From contig NZ_LGDD01000133.1 in assembly GCF_001279695.1 (NCBI RefSeq), positions 62,001-126,000 of the forward strand: a stretch of 64,000 nucleotides of DNA, written 5' to 3'. The position numbers were made by a program, and so were the translations under genes. The notes beneath the pieces are model-generated. The model had not been told where the DNA came from and ran no database searches. It saw only the letters and a list, made by a program, of their open reading frames with translations. Below are positions 62,634-64,000 of this stretch, piece after piece; position 1 is the first letter of the stretch, and the number at the start of each line of letters is the position of its first letter. Origin of the DNA: Streptomyces sp. WM6378 (lineage in GTDB: Bacteria > Actinomycetota > Actinomycetes > Streptomycetales > Streptomycetaceae).

Positions 62634-64000
62634 CGGGCGTGCTCCTGGACGCTGGTGCGGGCCGAGTGGGCAGGAGGGGCGGGCAGCATACCGGCGTCCT
62701 CCAGGTAGGTGCGGGCCCCGGCGATGGCTTCGGGGGTGGTGGCGTACTCGCGCCCTTCCAGGCGCAGCAAGTCCAGCGCGCCGACGGAGTCGAGAACTTG
62801 GCGCTGGCCGGGCCGTATGCCGGAGGTCATCACCGCGATGCCGCGCCGGTTCAGCTTCTCCACCACGTCCTTGAGGACGAGTGCGCCGGTGGCGTCCATG
62901 GTCGTGATCCGCGACATGCGCAGGATGACGACCCGGACATCGGCAACCTCGCTCAATTCCAGCAGGAAGCGGTGAGCCCCGGCGAAGAACAGCGGCCCAT
63001 CCAGGCGGTAGGCGACGATGTGCTCGGCGAGCAGGGTGTGCTCCTCCTCGCTGTGATCGCCCCTGTCCAGTGGCACCTGGTCCAGGTGGGCCTGTTTGGC
63101 CACCGCCCGCAGGGCGAGAGCTCCGGCCACGACCAGGCCGATGATCACCGCGTAGACGAGGTCGAGGGCGAGCGTGGCGGCGGCGGTCAGGACGAGTATC
63201 AGGGCGTCCGAGCGGGTGGCCTTCGCCATGGCGCGCAGCGAGCCGACTTCGACCATCCGGATCGCGGTCGCGATCAGTACCCCGGCCAACGCGGCGAGGG
63301 GGATCTTGGAGACCAGGGGTGCGGCGGCGAAGACGATGGTGGCGAGGACGACGGCGTGGGTGAGGGCTGCGAGTCGCGAGCCCGCGCCGGTGCGGACGTT
63401 GACGGCGGTGCGGGCGATGGCACCGGTGGCGGGCACGCCGCCGAACAGCGGCGCGGCGATATTGGCCAGGCCTTGCCCGAGCAGTTCCTTGTCCGGGTTG
63501 TGCTTCTGCCCCACCGTCATCCCGTCCGCGACCTGCGCCGAGAGCAGCGACTCCAGCGCGGCGAGCGCGGCGACCGCGACGGCCGGGGCGAGCAGCGAGC
63601 CCACCGCGGACAGGTCGAGGAAGCCGAGCGAGGGGGCTGGGAGCCCGGACGGCAGGTCACCGATCGGCTTCGCGGCGTCGAGGTGGAAGAGCTGGGCAGT
63701 GATCGTCGCGGCGATCACTGCGACGATGGAGAAGGGGATGGTGGGCCGCAGCCGGCCGCCGACCAGCATGAGTAGCGCCACGCCCAAGGTCAGGGCGATG
63801 GCGGTCCAGTTCGGCGTGTGCACGAATTCCTGGATAGCCCGCCAGGTCACCGCCAGCACCTTGTCGCCTTCGGGCTTCGCCACGCCCAGCGCGTTCGGCA
63901 CCTGCTGGAGGCCGATCACGCAGGCGATGCCGAGGGTGAAGCCCTCCACCACGGGGGCGGGCACGTATTGCATGTACTGGCCTGCCTTGAGTACGGCGAG
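62630..64000 (-). CDS. SulP-family anion transporter with STAS domain (partial)
   Basis: 457 codons are visible; the N-terminus lies beyond the window edge. It has multiple hydrophobic helices, the SulP block LLGQGLANIAAPLFGGVPAT and a C-terminal STAS domain (ADVRVVILRMSRITTMDATG). The family exchanges sulfate, bicarbonate or other anions. It is the first visible gene of an operon with a PNPOx-like protein and an anti-sigma-type ATPase. ArsR regulators and DUF6126 genes are commonly found with SulP genes in Streptomyces, which links it to the 52-57 kb genes. Confidence 0.9.
   Translation of the reverse strand, partial: LAVLKAGQYMQYVPAPVVEGFTLGIACVIGLQQVPNALGVAKPEGDKVLAVTWRAIQEFVHTPNWTAIALTLGVALLMLVGGRLRPTIPFSIVAVIAATITAQLFHLDAAKPIGDLPSGLPAPSLGFLDLSAVGSLLAPAVAVAALAALESLLSAQVADGMTVGQKHNPDKELLGQGLANIAAPLFGGVPATGAIARTAVNVRTGAGSRLAALTHAVVLATIVFAAAPLVSKIPLAALAGVLIATAIRMVEVGSLRAMAKATRSDALILVLTAAATLALDLVYAVIIGLVVAGALALRAVAKQAHLDQVPLDRGDHSEEEHTLLAEHIVAYRLDGPLFFAGAHRFLLELSEVADVRVVILRMSRITTMDATGALVLKDVVEKLNRRGIAVMTSGIRPGQRQVLDSVGALDLLRLEGREYATTPEAIAGARTYLEDAGMLPAPPAHSARTSVQEHAR

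Overview
The window is high-GC actinobacterial DNA, almost certainly from a Streptomyces. It carries BldC, a valine dehydrogenase of Streptomyces type, long GC-rich genes with frequent GTG and TTG starts, and gene order (purF-purM-DUF3073-vdh-hypothetical-bldC-hrpA) that I recognise from Streptomyces chromosomes.

Positions 1 to about 23.8 kb are ordinary core chromosome: purine synthesis (purF, purM), valine dehydrogenase, the developmental regulator bldC, a tRNA-Asp, the DEAH helicase hrpA, a DsbA-like/CcdA-like redox pair, a tRNA-Phe/Asp/Glu cluster, a metallophosphoesterase, a small metallopeptidase, a DEAD-box RNA helicase with an arginine/glycine/aspartate repeat tail, a secreted FG-GAP protein, an amino-acid permease and a tRNA-Lys(UUU).

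From the tRNA-Lys onward the DNA is an accreted genomic island. A 46-bp copy of the tRNA 3' half (23776-23821) recurs exactly at 47117-47162 and brackets a 23.3-kb integrated element (element 1). Element 1 has an integrase, XRE regulator and xis-like gene at its left end, then a DUF3631 ATPase, a DUF2637 membrane protein, a MobC-like protein, a MobA/VirD2-type relaxase and a ParB-like protein. No FtsK-type transfer gene is visible, so it looks mobilisable rather than self-transmissible.

The cargo of element 1 includes two pairs of a small secreted protein and a membrane protein that resemble bacteriocin/immunity pairs, a two-component system, a ricin-type lectin and a LuxR regulator. Its most striking cargo is a tight operon at about 35.3-41.2 kb: an HD phosphohydrolase and XRE regulator, divergent from a small protein, a 30-residue membrane peptide, a MoaA-like radical SAM enzyme, a thymidylate-kinase-like kinase, a phosphohexomutase-like protein without its usual catalytic loop, an STM4013-like phosphatase-superfamily hydrolase and a NUDIX hydrolase. 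I propose it as a candidate undescribed nucleotide-modification system.

A second element begins at 47163 with the same left-end layout (integrase, XRE regulator, xis), but its integrase is broken by a deletion plus frameshift and its replication and transfer module stops at about 51.6 kb.

From 52 to 64 kb there is further accessory DNA: an ArsR/ATPase/DUF6126 operon behind an inverted-repeat operator, an aminoglycoside-phosphotransferase-like remnant, a truncated IS5-type transposase, a TetR/serine hydrolase operon, a second ArsR with its own operator, a ComB-like phosphatase, a murB and a divergent rpoA standing outside their usual gene contexts, and a SulP transporter operon with a PNPOx-like protein, an anti-sigma-type ATPase and, separately, a STAS protein. 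No tRNA-Lys att copy is seen after 47162, so the outer end of the island lies beyond the window.
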